Shown: piece by piece, positions 34,757 to 42,881 of the stretch
Layout of the letters: each line of letters starts with the position of its first letter
How positions within the stretch are numbered: position 1 is the first letter of the stretch
NCBI RefSeq assembly: GCF_000422845.1
Contig: NZ_AUGV01000019.1
Span: 48,797 to 112,796, forward strand
Direction: 5' to 3'
Source of the DNA: Oceanobacter kriegii DSM 6294
GTDB lineage: Bacteria; Pseudomonadota; Gammaproteobacteria; Pseudomonadales; Oceanobacteraceae
Length of the DNA stretch: 64,000 bases
Made by a program: the position numbers and the translations under genes
The notes under the pieces: model-generated
The model's database searches: none
What the model saw: the letters and a program-made list of their open reading frames with translations, nothing else
What the model was told of the DNA's origin: nothing

Positions 34757-35986
34757 ATGGCACAAACGTCCCTCGACAAAAGCAAGATCAAATTCCTCTT
34801 GTTGGAAGGCGTGCATCAATCCGCTCTGGACACGCTCCAGGCCGCCGGTTACACCAACATTGAATACCTGAAAACGTCTCTGCCAGACGAAGAACTGAAA
34901 GAGCGCATCAAAGACGCTCACTTCATCGGCATTCGTTCCCGTACCCAGCTGACCGAAGAAATCTTCGAAGCTGCAGAGAAGCTGATTGCTGTTGGCTGTT
35001 TCTGCATCGGTACCAACCAGGTTGATCTGAAAGCGGCGACCAAGCGCGGTATTGCAGTATTCAACGCTCCATACTCCAACACCCGTTCTGTTGCTGAACT
35101 GGCCATTGCCGAAATCATCATGATGATGCGCGGCGTGCCAGAGAAGAGTGCCGTTTGTCACCGTGGCGGCTGGCAGAAATCTGCTGCCAACTCCTACGAA
35201 ATCCGTGGCAAAAAGCTGGGTATCGTGGGTTACGGCAACATTGGTACCCAGCTGTCCGTAATGGCTGAAAGCCTGGGCATGAAGGTGTACTTCTACGACA
35301 TCGTCACCAAGCTGCCAATCGGTAACGCCACTCAGGTGGGTTCCATGGAAGAACTGCTGGGTCTGGCCGATGTGGTTACCCTGCACGTACCAGAAACCGA
35401 ATCCACCAAGTGGATGATGGGTCCTGAACAGTTTGCCCAGATGAAGCAAGGTTCTATCTTCCTGAACCTGGCTCGTGGCACCGTGGTCGACATCGACGCA
35501 CTGGCTGACTCCCTGCGCAGTAAGAAACTGCTGGGTGCTTCCATCGACGTATTCCCGGTTGAGCCACGCAGCAACGACGACGAGTTCGTAAGCCCTCTGC
35601 GTGAATTCGACAACGTGATCCTGACCCCACACGTGGGTGGTTCCACCATGGAAGCACAGGAAAACATCGGTAAGGAAGTGGGTGAGAAACTGGCCACTTA
35701 CAGCGACAAAGGCACCACCACAGCCTCTGTTAACTTCCCGGAAGTTGCCCTGCCATCCAACCCGAACGTTCACCGTATCCTGCACATTCACAAGAACGTG
35801 CCGGGCGTGATGAACGCCATCAACCGCATCTTTGCAGAGAACGACATCAACATCTCTGGTCAGTACCTGCAAACGGTTGAAGACATCGGTTACGTGGTGA
35901 TCGATGTGGCCAAGTCCACCAGTGACCTGGCACTGGAAAAAATCATGGAAGTGGAAGGTACTATTCGCGCCCGCGTTCTGTACTGA
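34757..35986 (+). CDS. serA: D-3-phosphoglycerate dehydrogenase SerA
   Basis: First step of serine synthesis, oxidising 3-phosphoglycerate with NAD+. ATG 34757, with AAGAAGG at 34744-34750, gives 409 residues, as in E. coli (410). The NAD-binding motif is GIVGYGNIGTQLSVMAE. The active-site Arg/Glu/His set is present (LNLARGTVVD, LTPHVGGST). The C-terminal ACT domain (about 338-409, NRIFAENDINISGQYLQ) normally binds serine for feedback inhibition. Upstream ATG codons at 34727 and 34742 lack a comparable ribosome-binding site. Confidence 0.96.
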   Translation: MAQTSLDKSKIKFLLLEGVHQSALDTLQAAGYTNIEYLKTSLPDEELKERIKDAHFIGIRSRTQLTEEIFEAAEKLIAVGCFCIGTNQVDLKAATKRGIAVFNAPYSNTRSVAELAIAEIIMMMRGVPEKSAVCHRGGWQKSAANSYEIRGKKLGIVGYGNIGTQLSVMAESLGMKVYFYDIVTKLPIGNATQVGSMEELLGLADVVTLHVPETESTKWMMGPEQFAQMKQGSIFLNLARGTVVDIDALADSLRSKKLLGASIDVFPVEPRSNDDEFVSPLREFDNVILTPHVGGSTMEAQENIGKEVGEKLATYSDKGTTTASVNFPEVALPSNPNVHRILHIHKNVPGVMNAINRIFAENDINISGQYLQTVEDIGYVVIDVAKSTSDLALEKIMEVEGTIRARVLY

Positions 35987-35997
35987 TCCCTGCTCTA

Positions 35998-36038
35998 TAA
36001 AAAACGCCTCGGCTGCCAATGGCAGTCGGGGCGTTTTT
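35998..36038 (+). terminator. Intrinsic terminator after serA
   Basis: A long stem starting ACGCC and closing GGCGT, with the inner CTGCC-AAT-GGCAG, is followed by TTTTT, 12 bases after the serA stop. The A run on the other side allows it to serve the TonB receptor gene too. Confidence 0.85.
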
Positions 36039-36098
36039 GTTGGTGATCTGTGCCAGCTGTCGTTCTTGTTCAGCCTGCCGATTCAGGTAAACAAACCC

Positions 36099-38333
36099 TC
36101 ACCAGCTCCAGCGAGCTGTCAGCCAATTGTTCCAACGCTCATTGCGTTCATATTGCAGTCGCCCGGCCAGTGGATCGTACTGGCTTTCCAGCGCCACTTC
36201 CCAACGCTGGAAACTGCGTGCCAATCGCCCGGTCAGACGACGCTTGGTGTAAAGCTCAGACTGGGAATAGCTGCCACCACTGCGGTAACGGCCCTGGTCA
36301 TACCAGCCGCCCAACATCCACTGCCAGTCGTCACGCTGACCCGTCCAGGCCAGACGCACACTGTTCTCCGCCCCGACCGTCAACTCCTGACTGCTGTCTG
36401 AATCCGCCGAACGGTTTTGCACAAGACCCACCAGCCACAGCTTCTGTTGATTACTCAGCGCCCAGTCAAGCTGCCACTCCAGGCCGGTCAGGCTCATACC
36501 GGAGTTTTCATCCATACTGCCATTCAGCAAACTCACCTTGCCGTGAATCAGCCGCTGCATACGCTCGTGAAAGACCTTCACATCCAGGCTCAGGCGCGGG
36601 TCGCTGAACATGCCGTAATATCCCAACTCCCAGCTGTGAATCGACTCGCCGTTCAGCTCACCCTCCCAATCAGAGGCGTCTGTACTGAGGAACAACTCGC
36701 CACTGGCAAGCCCGAGGTAGTTGTCCGTCAGGCCGTTCACCTGAGCACTCGCCGCCATGTAACGCTCCGCCAGATCCGGCGAGCGATGACCGCTGGCGTA
36801 CTGGAAGCGAACACTGCTGCGATCGTCCAGCAGGTGGGTCAATGCCAGCCTTGGTGAAAAATACACACCGTCGTTCTGCTGGTAGTCCGCAGTCAGCGAC
36901 AGGAAAGCCAACCAATCTGGCTGGAAGCGATATTCAACACTGGAAAATGCCATCACATTGCTTTGCGACAGCTTGCCGCCAAACCAGGTTTCCGAAGCGG
37001 CTTCGTCGCGCCGAAAGGTCAACCCCTGCACCGAACGCAAGGTATCACTCCACCAGCGGGTGTACTCCAACTCCATTTCCAACCGCTGTTCGTAGAGGTC
37101 GTAGTCACCCTCACCACAAGTGACTTCATCCAGCGCGCCAGCGTTCACCGCGCGGGCGGCAATGGTACGAACCAGCTCGTAGTCTTGCTCAGACACCTGA
37201 GCATTTTGCCCTTGTGATGCCAGATAAGCTTCCAACTGTGATGCCGACACCACGCCATAGGCCAGGCCCTGATAAACCTGTTCAATTTGCTGGCGCTCGG
37301 CCGCAGATGTCGATGGATTACTCAGCGGCAGAACGCCGTAGCCCAGCGCAATCGCCAGCGACCGATTGTTGCGGTACAAGCGACCCAGGTCGGCGTCATA
37401 GGCCATGCTCGGAGTGCAGGCCTGATACTGTTTTTCCTGATTCTCGGCCTGCCAGGCAACACGTGCCTGCCAGCTACCACTGGCGCCATCGGCGCTTTTC
37501 AGCTTCAGCTGCACCATGTCGGTGATGGACTGCTGCTGCGGCTGACCGATGTGGAAATTTTCGTCCCCCAACAGGTTGCGACGCAGTCGCTGACGACCCA
37601 CTTGCCAATTCAGTTCGGAATCGTCGTCCAACTGCGACGTACCACTCCAATGGCCACCTTCGACCCAGTTTTGCTCTGGTATTTCGACCGGGTTATTAGA
37701 GGCTTGCTCGCCTTCGTGATGGGCAAACAGGGATAACCGCGTCGGCGCACCAAAGGCCTCAAAGCCAATACTGCCATAGCCTTGCTTACGCTGTTGCTGG
37801 CCTGCAGAAAGCCGCAGTGCGGCCCGGGCGCTGTCAGCCGGGTGGCGGGTAATGAGGTTGATCACGCCCTGAAAGGCGTTCATGCCGTAGGCGGAGGCAC
37901 TGGCACCGCGGGTGATTTCAATGCGCTCGATATCGTCCAGCGCAACATTAAACTGATCCCAGTCGACACTGGCAAAGGTGGCCCGATAGATAGAGCGACC
38001 ATCCACCAGCACTTCAAGACGGCGCGCCAACGCCACATCACCGGAGTGGTAAACCACACTGGACTGATTACTGTCGAGTTCCTGGGCAACAAACATGCCC
38101 GGCACATACTGAAAGACGTCGACCAGACGACGAATACCCCATTGGCGTATTTGCTCGGCGGTGATCAAGGTAACACTGGCTGGAACTTCAGTCAGAGGCT
38201 GGTGCAGGCGCACCGGACTGAGAACGGTAGGGATGTCTGGCTCAAACTCATCAAACACATCGGCCTGAGAAGCGGAACTCACAGCAACAAAACACGCCGC
38301 CCAAACAAGCGGGCGTCGAACACCGAGGGCCAT
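36099..38333 (-). CDS. TonB-dependent outer-membrane receptor
   Basis: Predicted outer-membrane active transporter, 744 residues. A signal peptide ends near residue 24 (SSASQA). The plug domain (about 38-160) has the typical VPASVTLITAEQIRQWGIR and RIEITRGASASAYGMNAFQG. The rest is a 22-strand barrel ending in the aromatic C-terminal WSW. Two extracellular-loop cysteines (CTPSM and VTCGEGD) may form a disulfide. No siderophore, heme or cobalamin genes adjoin it, so the substrate cannot be assigned. The plug starts almost directly after the signal peptide, so there is no N-terminal signalling domain. Confidence 0.85.
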   Translation of the reverse strand: MALGVRRPLVWAACFVAVSSASQADVFDEFEPDIPTVLSPVRLHQPLTEVPASVTLITAEQIRQWGIRRLVDVFQYVPGMFVAQELDSNQSSVVYHSGDVALARRLEVLVDGRSIYRATFASVDWDQFNVALDDIERIEITRGASASAYGMNAFQGVINLITRHPADSARAALRLSAGQQQRKQGYGSIGFEAFGAPTRLSLFAHHEGEQASNNPVEIPEQNWVEGGHWSGTSQLDDDSELNWQVGRQRLRRNLLGDENFHIGQPQQQSITDMVQLKLKSADGASGSWQARVAWQAENQEKQYQACTPSMAYDADLGRLYRNNRSLAIALGYGVLPLSNPSTSAAERQQIEQVYQGLAYGVVSASQLEAYLASQGQNAQVSEQDYELVRTIAARAVNAGALDEVTCGEGDYDLYEQRLEMELEYTRWWSDTLRSVQGLTFRRDEAASETWFGGKLSQSNVMAFSSVEYRFQPDWLAFLSLTADYQQNDGVYFSPRLALTHLLDDRSSVRFQYASGHRSPDLAERYMAASAQVNGLTDNYLGLASGELFLSTDASDWEGELNGESIHSWELGYYGMFSDPRLSLDVKVFHERMQRLIHGKVSLLNGSMDENSGMSLTGLEWQLDWALSNQQKLWLVGLVQNRSADSDSSQELTVGAENSVRLAWTGQRDDWQWMLGGWYDQGRYRSGGSYSQSELYTKRRLTGRLARSFQRWEVALESQYDPLAGRLQYERNERWNNWLTARWSW

Positions 38334-38414
38334 ACATCAATCCTTTGAAAACGTCTGGGCATTATTCCACGAAACGCAACAAAGTTGACCCTCGAATGTT
38401 CAGTTTTTGGCCAT

Positions 38415-39176
38415 TTACAGGCGCATTTCAATGCCCGCAGCGGCCATATGCTGCTTGGCCTGCTCAACCGTGTATTCACCAAAGTGGAAAATACTGGCGG
38501 CCAGCACGGCATCGGCCTTGCCTTGCAGTACACCGTCAACCAGGTGGTCGAGGTTACCAACACCACCAGAGGCAATGACCGGAATGTTCACAGCATCGGA
38601 AATCGCCCGGGTCACGCCCAGGTCGAAGCCGGACTTCACGCCATCACGGTCCATTGAGGTCAGCAGGATTTCACCGGCACCGTATTCGGCCATCTTCGCC
38701 GCCCACTCAACGGCGTTGATACCGGTTGGCTTGCGGCCACCATGGGTGAAAATTTCCCAATGGTTGTCGCCAACCTGCTTGGCGTCGATCGCCACCACAA
38801 TGCACTGGGCACCGAATTTCTCCGACGCTTCGCGAACAAATTCCGGGTTGTAGACCGCTGCCGAGTTGATAGAAACCTTGTCGGCGCCAGCGTTCAGCAT
38901 GTTGCGAATATCCGCCAGTTCGCGGATACCACCACCAACGGTCAGTGGAATAAACACCTGCTCGGCAATGGCTTCCACCATATGCACGGTGGTGTCACGG
39001 CCTTCGTGGCTGGCGGTGATGTCCAGAAAGGTAATTTCATCAGCGCCCTGATCGTTGTATCGCTTGGCGATTTCAACCGGGTCGCCAGCGTCACGAATGC
39101 CAACAAAGTTCACGCCTTTGACAACGCGGCCCTTGTCGACATCGAGGCAAGGAATAATACGCTTGGCCAATGCCAT
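38415..39176 (-). CDS. hisF: Imidazole glycerol phosphate synthase cyclase HisF
   Basis: Cyclase subunit of IGP synthase; with HisH it converts PRFAR and ammonia to IGP and AICAR. It has 253 residues and a (beta/alpha)8 barrel. The catalytic Asp11 lies in [15 protein letters not shown], and Asp130 in the ...VAIDAK segment. The barrel repeat [10 protein letters not shown] appears as [15 protein letters not shown]. It is the last gene of hisBHAF, 14 bases after hisA. Confidence 0.96.
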   Translation of the reverse strand: MALAKRIIPCLDVDKGRVVKGVNFVGIRDAGDPVEIAKRYNDQGADEITFLDITASHEGRDTTVHMVEAIAEQVFIPLTVGGGIRELADIRNMLNAGADKVSINSAAVYNPEFVREASEKFGAQCIVVAIDAKQVGDNHWEIFTHGGRKPTGINAVEWAAKMAEYGAGEILLTSMDRDGVKSGFDLGVTRAISDAVNIPVIASGGVGNLDHLVDGVLQGKADAVLAASIFHFGEYTVEQAKQHMAAAGIEMRL

Positions 39177-39190
39177 GGAAATTCTCCTGC

Positions 39191-39934
39191 TTACGCCTGA
39201 CCAGTCAGTTCGTCAGCCAGTTTCTGGCTTTCTGCAACATCCAGCGTGCCTTCATAAATCGCACGACCGGTGATTGCACCCAGAATGCCCTTGTTGGCAA
39301 CCTTGGCCAGATTGCGAATATCGTCGATGTTGGTGACACCGCCAGAAGCAATCACAGGAATGCCACCTTCCACCGCCAGTTCAACCGTGGATTCCAGGTT
39401 CACACCCTGCATCATGCCGTCGCGGGCAATGTCGGTATACACGATGGCAGATACACCGTCGTTCTTGAACTGCTTGGCCAGATCCACCGCTTTCACTTCA
39501 GACACTTCGGCCCAGCCATCGGTAGCCACAAAGCCGTTCTGAGCGTCCAGACCAACAATCACCTTGCCCGGGAACGCCGCACAGGCTTCTTTTACAAACT
39601 CCGGCTCTTTTACCGCTTTGGTGCCGATGATCACGTAGCTGACGCCCGCTTTCACATAGGCTTCAATGGTTTCCAGCGTACGGATACCGCCACCAATCTG
39701 AATAGGCAGACCCGGAAATTCCTTGGCAATGGCAGTCACGGCTTCGCCGTTCACCGGGGTACCGGCAAAGGCACCGTTCAGATCCACCAGGTGCAGACGA
39801 CGGCAACCGCCATCGACCCAACGGCGGGCCATTTCAACCGGGTTGTCACCAAATACGGTGGAATCGTCCATACGGCCCTGACGCAGGCGTACGCATTGGC
39901 CGTCTTTCAAATCGATGGCTGGAATTACAAGCAT
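39191..39934 (-). CDS. hisA: ProFAR isomerase HisA
   Basis: Isomerises ProFAR to PRFAR in histidine synthesis. It has 247 residues, is a barrel homologous to HisF, and carries catalytic Asp8 in [15 protein letters not shown]. The second catalytic Asp is in [12 protein letters not shown]. It lies between hisH and hisF. Confidence 0.96.
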   Translation of the reverse strand: MLVIPAIDLKDGQCVRLRQGRMDDSTVFGDNPVEMARRWVDGGCRRLHLVDLNGAFAGTPVNGEAVTAIAKEFPGLPIQIGGGIRTLETIEAYVKAGVSYVIIGTKAVKEPEFVKEACAAFPGKVIVGLDAQNGFVATDGWAEVSEVKAVDLAKQFKNDGVSAIVYTDIARDGMMQGVNLESTVELAVEGGIPVIASGGVTNIDDIRNLAKVANKGILGAITGRAIYEGTLDVAESQKLADELTGQA

Positions 39935-39968
39935 GAGAGAAACCTTTTAAGCAGCAGGGAGTGAACGA

Positions 39969-40613
39969 TCAGGCCTGACCGTCCCACTCCAGAAAATTCT
40001 TCAACAGGGCCAAACCGGCGTTGTGGCTCTTTTCCGGATGGAATTGCACCCCGAAGACGTTGTCTTCGCCAATGGCAGCAGCAAAATCAACGCCGTAGTG
40101 GCCAGAGCCTTTGACGTGCTCGGCACGCTGGGCTTCTACATAGTAGGAATGCACAAAGTAGAAACGGGTGTCGTCTTCGATCCCGTTCCACAGCGGATGG
40201 TGAATCTGGCGAACCTTGTTCCAGCCCATGTGCGGAACCTTGAGCTTCTCGCCGTCTTCAATCAGGTCGTTGCCGAAGAAGCGCACCTCACCCGGGAACA
40301 GGCCCAGACAATCAACGCCGCCGTTCTCTTCCGAACGATCCATCATGCCCTGCATGCCAACACAAATACCCAGCAATGGCTTGGTCTTGCGGGCTTCAGC
40401 CACCACCTGATCGATGCCCTGGGCGCGGATTTCGGCCATGCAGTCGCGCATGGCACCCACACCCGGCAGCACCACGTGGTCGGCCTTGCGGATGATCTCG
40501 GGATCACCGGTGACAATCACTTTGGTATCGCCGGCCACCGCCTGCAAGGCACCGTGGGCAGAGTGCAGATTGCCCATGCCGTAGTCGATCACGGCGCATG
40601 TTTTACTGGTCAA
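39969..40613 (-). CDS. hisH: IGP synthase glutaminase HisH
   Basis: Class I glutamine amidotransferase supplying ammonia to HisF. It has 214 residues. The nucleophile Cys is in [11 protein letters not shown], the oxyanion strand is preceded by VVLPGVGAM, and the His-Glu pair is in GVQFHPEKS. It is 34 bases upstream of hisA. Confidence 0.96.
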   Translation of the reverse strand: MTSKTCAVIDYGMGNLHSAHGALQAVAGDTKVIVTGDPEIIRKADHVVLPGVGAMRDCMAEIRAQGIDQVVAEARKTKPLLGICVGMQGMMDRSEENGGVDCLGLFPGEVRFFGNDLIEDGEKLKVPHMGWNKVRQIHHPLWNGIEDDTRFYFVHSYYVEAQRAEHVKGSGHYGVDFAAAIGEDNVFGVQFHPEKSHNAGLALLKNFLEWDGQA

Positions 40614-40635
40614 AACGTTATCCTTCCTGAATGCC

Positions 40636-41226
40636 TTACAGACAACCTTTGGTAGACGGCATCACACCGGCCATACGAGGGTCCATTTCCACCGCCATGC
40701 GCAGGGCACGACCGAACGCCTTGAAGATGGTCTCGGCCTGATGGTGCGCGTTAAAGCCCTTGATGTTGTCGATGTGCAAGGTCACCTTGGCGTGATTCAC
40801 AAAGCCCTGGAAAAACTCCCAGAAGTTCTGGGTATCCAGACGACCGATGCTGCCACGGGTGAAATCGCAGTTGAAGCTCAGCCCCGGACGACCGGAGAAG
40901 TCGATCACCACACGAGACAGCGCTTCGTCCAGCGGCACATAGCTGTGGCCGTAACGAACAATGCCTTTCTTGTCGCCGATGGCTTCAGCAAACGCCTGAC
41001 CGAGGGTGATACCGATGTCTTCCACCGTGTGGTGATCATCGATATGCAGGTCGCCCTTGCAGAAAATATCGAGGTCAATCAGTCCATGACGGGCAATCTG
41101 ATCCATCATGTGCTCCAGAAACGGAACACCCGTGTCGAAGTTACTTTTACCAGTACCATCCAGATTGATGGAGATTTTGATCTGGGTTTCCAGGGTATTA
41201 CGTTCGACCGTTGCGGTGCGGGCCAT
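40636..41226 (-). CDS. hisB: Imidazoleglycerol-phosphate dehydratase HisB
   Basis: Dehydrates IGP in histidine synthesis with bound Mn. ATG 41226 gives 196 residues, the size of the monofunctional enzyme; there is no histidinol-phosphatase domain as in E. coli HisB. Metal-binding motifs are [26 protein letters not shown] (seen as [11 protein letters not shown]) and [17 protein letters not shown]. The upstream start at 41250 adds eight atypical residues. It is the first gene of the operon. Confidence 0.95.
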   Translation of the reverse strand: MARTATVERNTLETQIKISINLDGTGKSNFDTGVPFLEHMMDQIARHGLIDLDIFCKGDLHIDDHHTVEDIGITLGQAFAEAIGDKKGIVRYGHSYVPLDEALSRVVIDFSGRPGLSFNCDFTRGSIGRLDTQNFWEFFQGFVNHAKVTLHIDNIKGFNAHHQAETIFKAFGRALRMAVEMDPRMAGVMPSTKGCL

Positions 41227-41350
41227 GGAACAACTCCAAACTCTCGCCAAAGAAAAAGGAAAGCATTATAAAGTGCGCGGTGGAAAACCTCCATGGAACA
41301 TGCGCACCAGATACGCTGTCCCAGCCTAATATTGCGAAAGAGAAGCTCCC

Positions 41351-41785
41351 GTGCCGGTAAAACTTGAACATATTCGCCAACCCGATGCCGCCGACTGGCA
41401 GGATATAGCCAAAATCCAGCAAGATGCAGGTACCGAAATCCTGCTGCCGGAAGCACTGGAAAGTGCACTGCAACAGGGCCACTGGCTGGTTGCAGCGCGA
41501 TTCAACGACCGCCTCGTTGGTGTCATACTTTGTTCGCAAAATGGTGACATGGTCACACTTGAATACGCCGCAGTGCGCTCTATTACCCAACGCCGTGGCG
41601 TTATGCATCAGACAATCACCCTGCTGCAACAATGGGCCGATCGCGAGCAAGTGAGCTTACTGATTACGCAGCTGCCGGCTGAACTGGCGGCAGCGGCTCA
41701 GCGACGAGACTTTCGTGAAACGGCGGCAGGTTGGTGCCGGGATAGCAACAATCTGTCCAGCGACAGCCGGATTTTAAAGAGTTAA
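41351..41785 (+). CDS. PanZ/PanM-like GNAT-fold protein
   Basis: 144-residue GNAT-fold protein. The stretch WLVAARFNDRLVGVILC, followed by VRSITQRRGVMHQTITLL with the acetyl-CoA-binding Q/RxxGxx loop (QRRGVM), resembles enterobacterial PanZ (PanM), which binds acetyl-CoA and triggers maturation of aspartate decarboxylase PanD. It starts at GTG with AAGAG upstream, divergent from hisB. PanD is not in the window, so the role as a PanD activator is inferred from family resemblance. It could also be an ordinary acetyltransferase. Confidence 0.65.
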   Translation: MPVKLEHIRQPDAADWQDIAKIQQDAGTEILLPEALESALQQGHWLVAARFNDRLVGVILCSQNGDMVTLEYAAVRSITQRRGVMHQTITLLQQWADREQVSLLITQLPAELAAAAQRRDFRETAAGWCRDSNNLSSDSRILKS

Positions 41786-41839
41786 CAACCCAATATACTC
41801 AGCGAATCCAGATAGCGAGACAAATACAAGGATAACAGG

Positions 41840-42484
41840 ATGACTATGCTCAAACGTTTTGCAGCGGTACTGGCCTTCGGCCTGATCGGCCTCAATGCCT
41901 GGGCGAACAGCAACCCCACTGAAGTGGTTAGCCAGGCGACCAATGGCTTGATTGAAGAACTGAAACAGACGCCAGAAGCCGACCGCTCCGAAGAGATGGT
42001 CAAGCAACTGGTGATGACCTACATCGTTCCAGCCATTGATCAGGAAAAAATCGCCATGGGTGCGATGGGCAAATACTGGCGCCTGGCTTCCCCGCAGCAG
42101 CGCACCGAATTTATTGAGCGCTTCCGCGAATTGCAGATTCACACCTACAGCGGCGCCTTCCGTGCCTTCAGCGGCGAGAAGCTGAACTTTGAAAGTGCTC
42201 GCATCAACGACAAGGGCGACCGCGCTTTGGTACAGGGCCAGCTGACCCAGACCAACGGTAACGTGATCCCGATCGACTTCAAGCTGTACCTGTCTGACGA
42301 TGGCCAATGGCGTGTTTACGACGCCGTGGTATCCGGCCTGAGCATGGTGAAGACCTACCGCGACCAGATGAGCAACCGCCTGCAAGGTACCAACCCGGGC
42401 AACGCCTCGAAGCGTATGGATGCCTTGCTGGAAGAACTGAAGCAGGAAGCCGAGCAAAAAGACGACAGCCAGAACGCTGCCTGA
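41840..42484 (+). CDS. mlaC: MlaC-family phospholipid-binding periplasmic protein
   Basis: Periplasmic shuttle of the Mla system, which moves phospholipids between the membranes. It has 214 residues, with a signal peptide ending AWA (about residue 22). The MlaC/Tol-Tol-Ttg2 fold is shown by YIVPAIDQEKIAMGAMGKYW, SPQQRTEFIERFRELQIHTY and WRVYDAVVSGLSMVKTYRDQ. It is unusual that no mlaF, mlaE, mlaD or mlaB gene is beside it. A second mla locus is expected elsewhere. The C-terminus (about 188-214) is charged. Confidence 0.88.
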   Translation: MTMLKRFAAVLAFGLIGLNAWANSNPTEVVSQATNGLIEELKQTPEADRSEEMVKQLVMTYIVPAIDQEKIAMGAMGKYWRLASPQQRTEFIERFRELQIHTYSGAFRAFSGEKLNFESARINDKGDRALVQGQLTQTNGNVIPIDFKLYLSDDGQWRVYDAVVSGLSMVKTYRDQMSNRLQGTNPGNASKRMDALLEELKQEAEQKDDSQNAA

Positions 42485-42509
42485 TTCTCGCCAGGGCCCT
42501 CCCTCCTGC

Positions 42510-42550
42510 GGGCTGGGGCACGTTGCCTTTATAGCGACACGCCCCAGCCC
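42510..42550 (+). terminator. Hairpin after mlaC
   Basis: GGGCTGGGGC (42510-42519) pairs with GCCCCAGCCC (42541-42550). The stem is strong, the loop is 21 bases, and no T run follows. Confidence 0.45.
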
Positions 42551-42881
42551 AGTTACTATTCTCCTTCCCTGCGTCTTTTACCTCCCGCTACCTTCTGCAC
42601 TTCTCGCCTACACCCGCTCCTACCTAAACCTCACCGATCTTAAACCTCACCCTGCTTAAACTCCTCCCGCTGCTCAGCCTGTTCAGCCGCGGACTGGTCA
42701 TTCGGCACACACTGACAAAAATTAACGCTCGTTCGTACAGTTACATTCTGTCTAATCCGGCAAACCCCGATTTTGTGAACCATACTTGTTGACGAATTTC
42801 ATTGCTGCGCTCGGTCGACAGGCCTGACGGTATTTGTCCAACACCGGCGGAGAAACGCATTAACAGGGAACGGCTGTATTC
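42551..42881. other. Non-coding, pyrimidine-rich leader before the GGDEF/EAL gene
   Basis: No gene is supported in the 330 bases before the GGDEF/EAL start. The segment 42555-42690 is strikingly rich in C and T and poor in G on the plus strand, with repeated CTCCC/ACCTC-type words. It may be an unstructured mRNA leader. No clear sigma-70 promoter was found. Confidence 0.4.

Noticed and set aside
34742..36019. 425-residue minus-strand open frame opposite serA
   Set aside because: Antisense shadow of serA; composition and lack of motifs.
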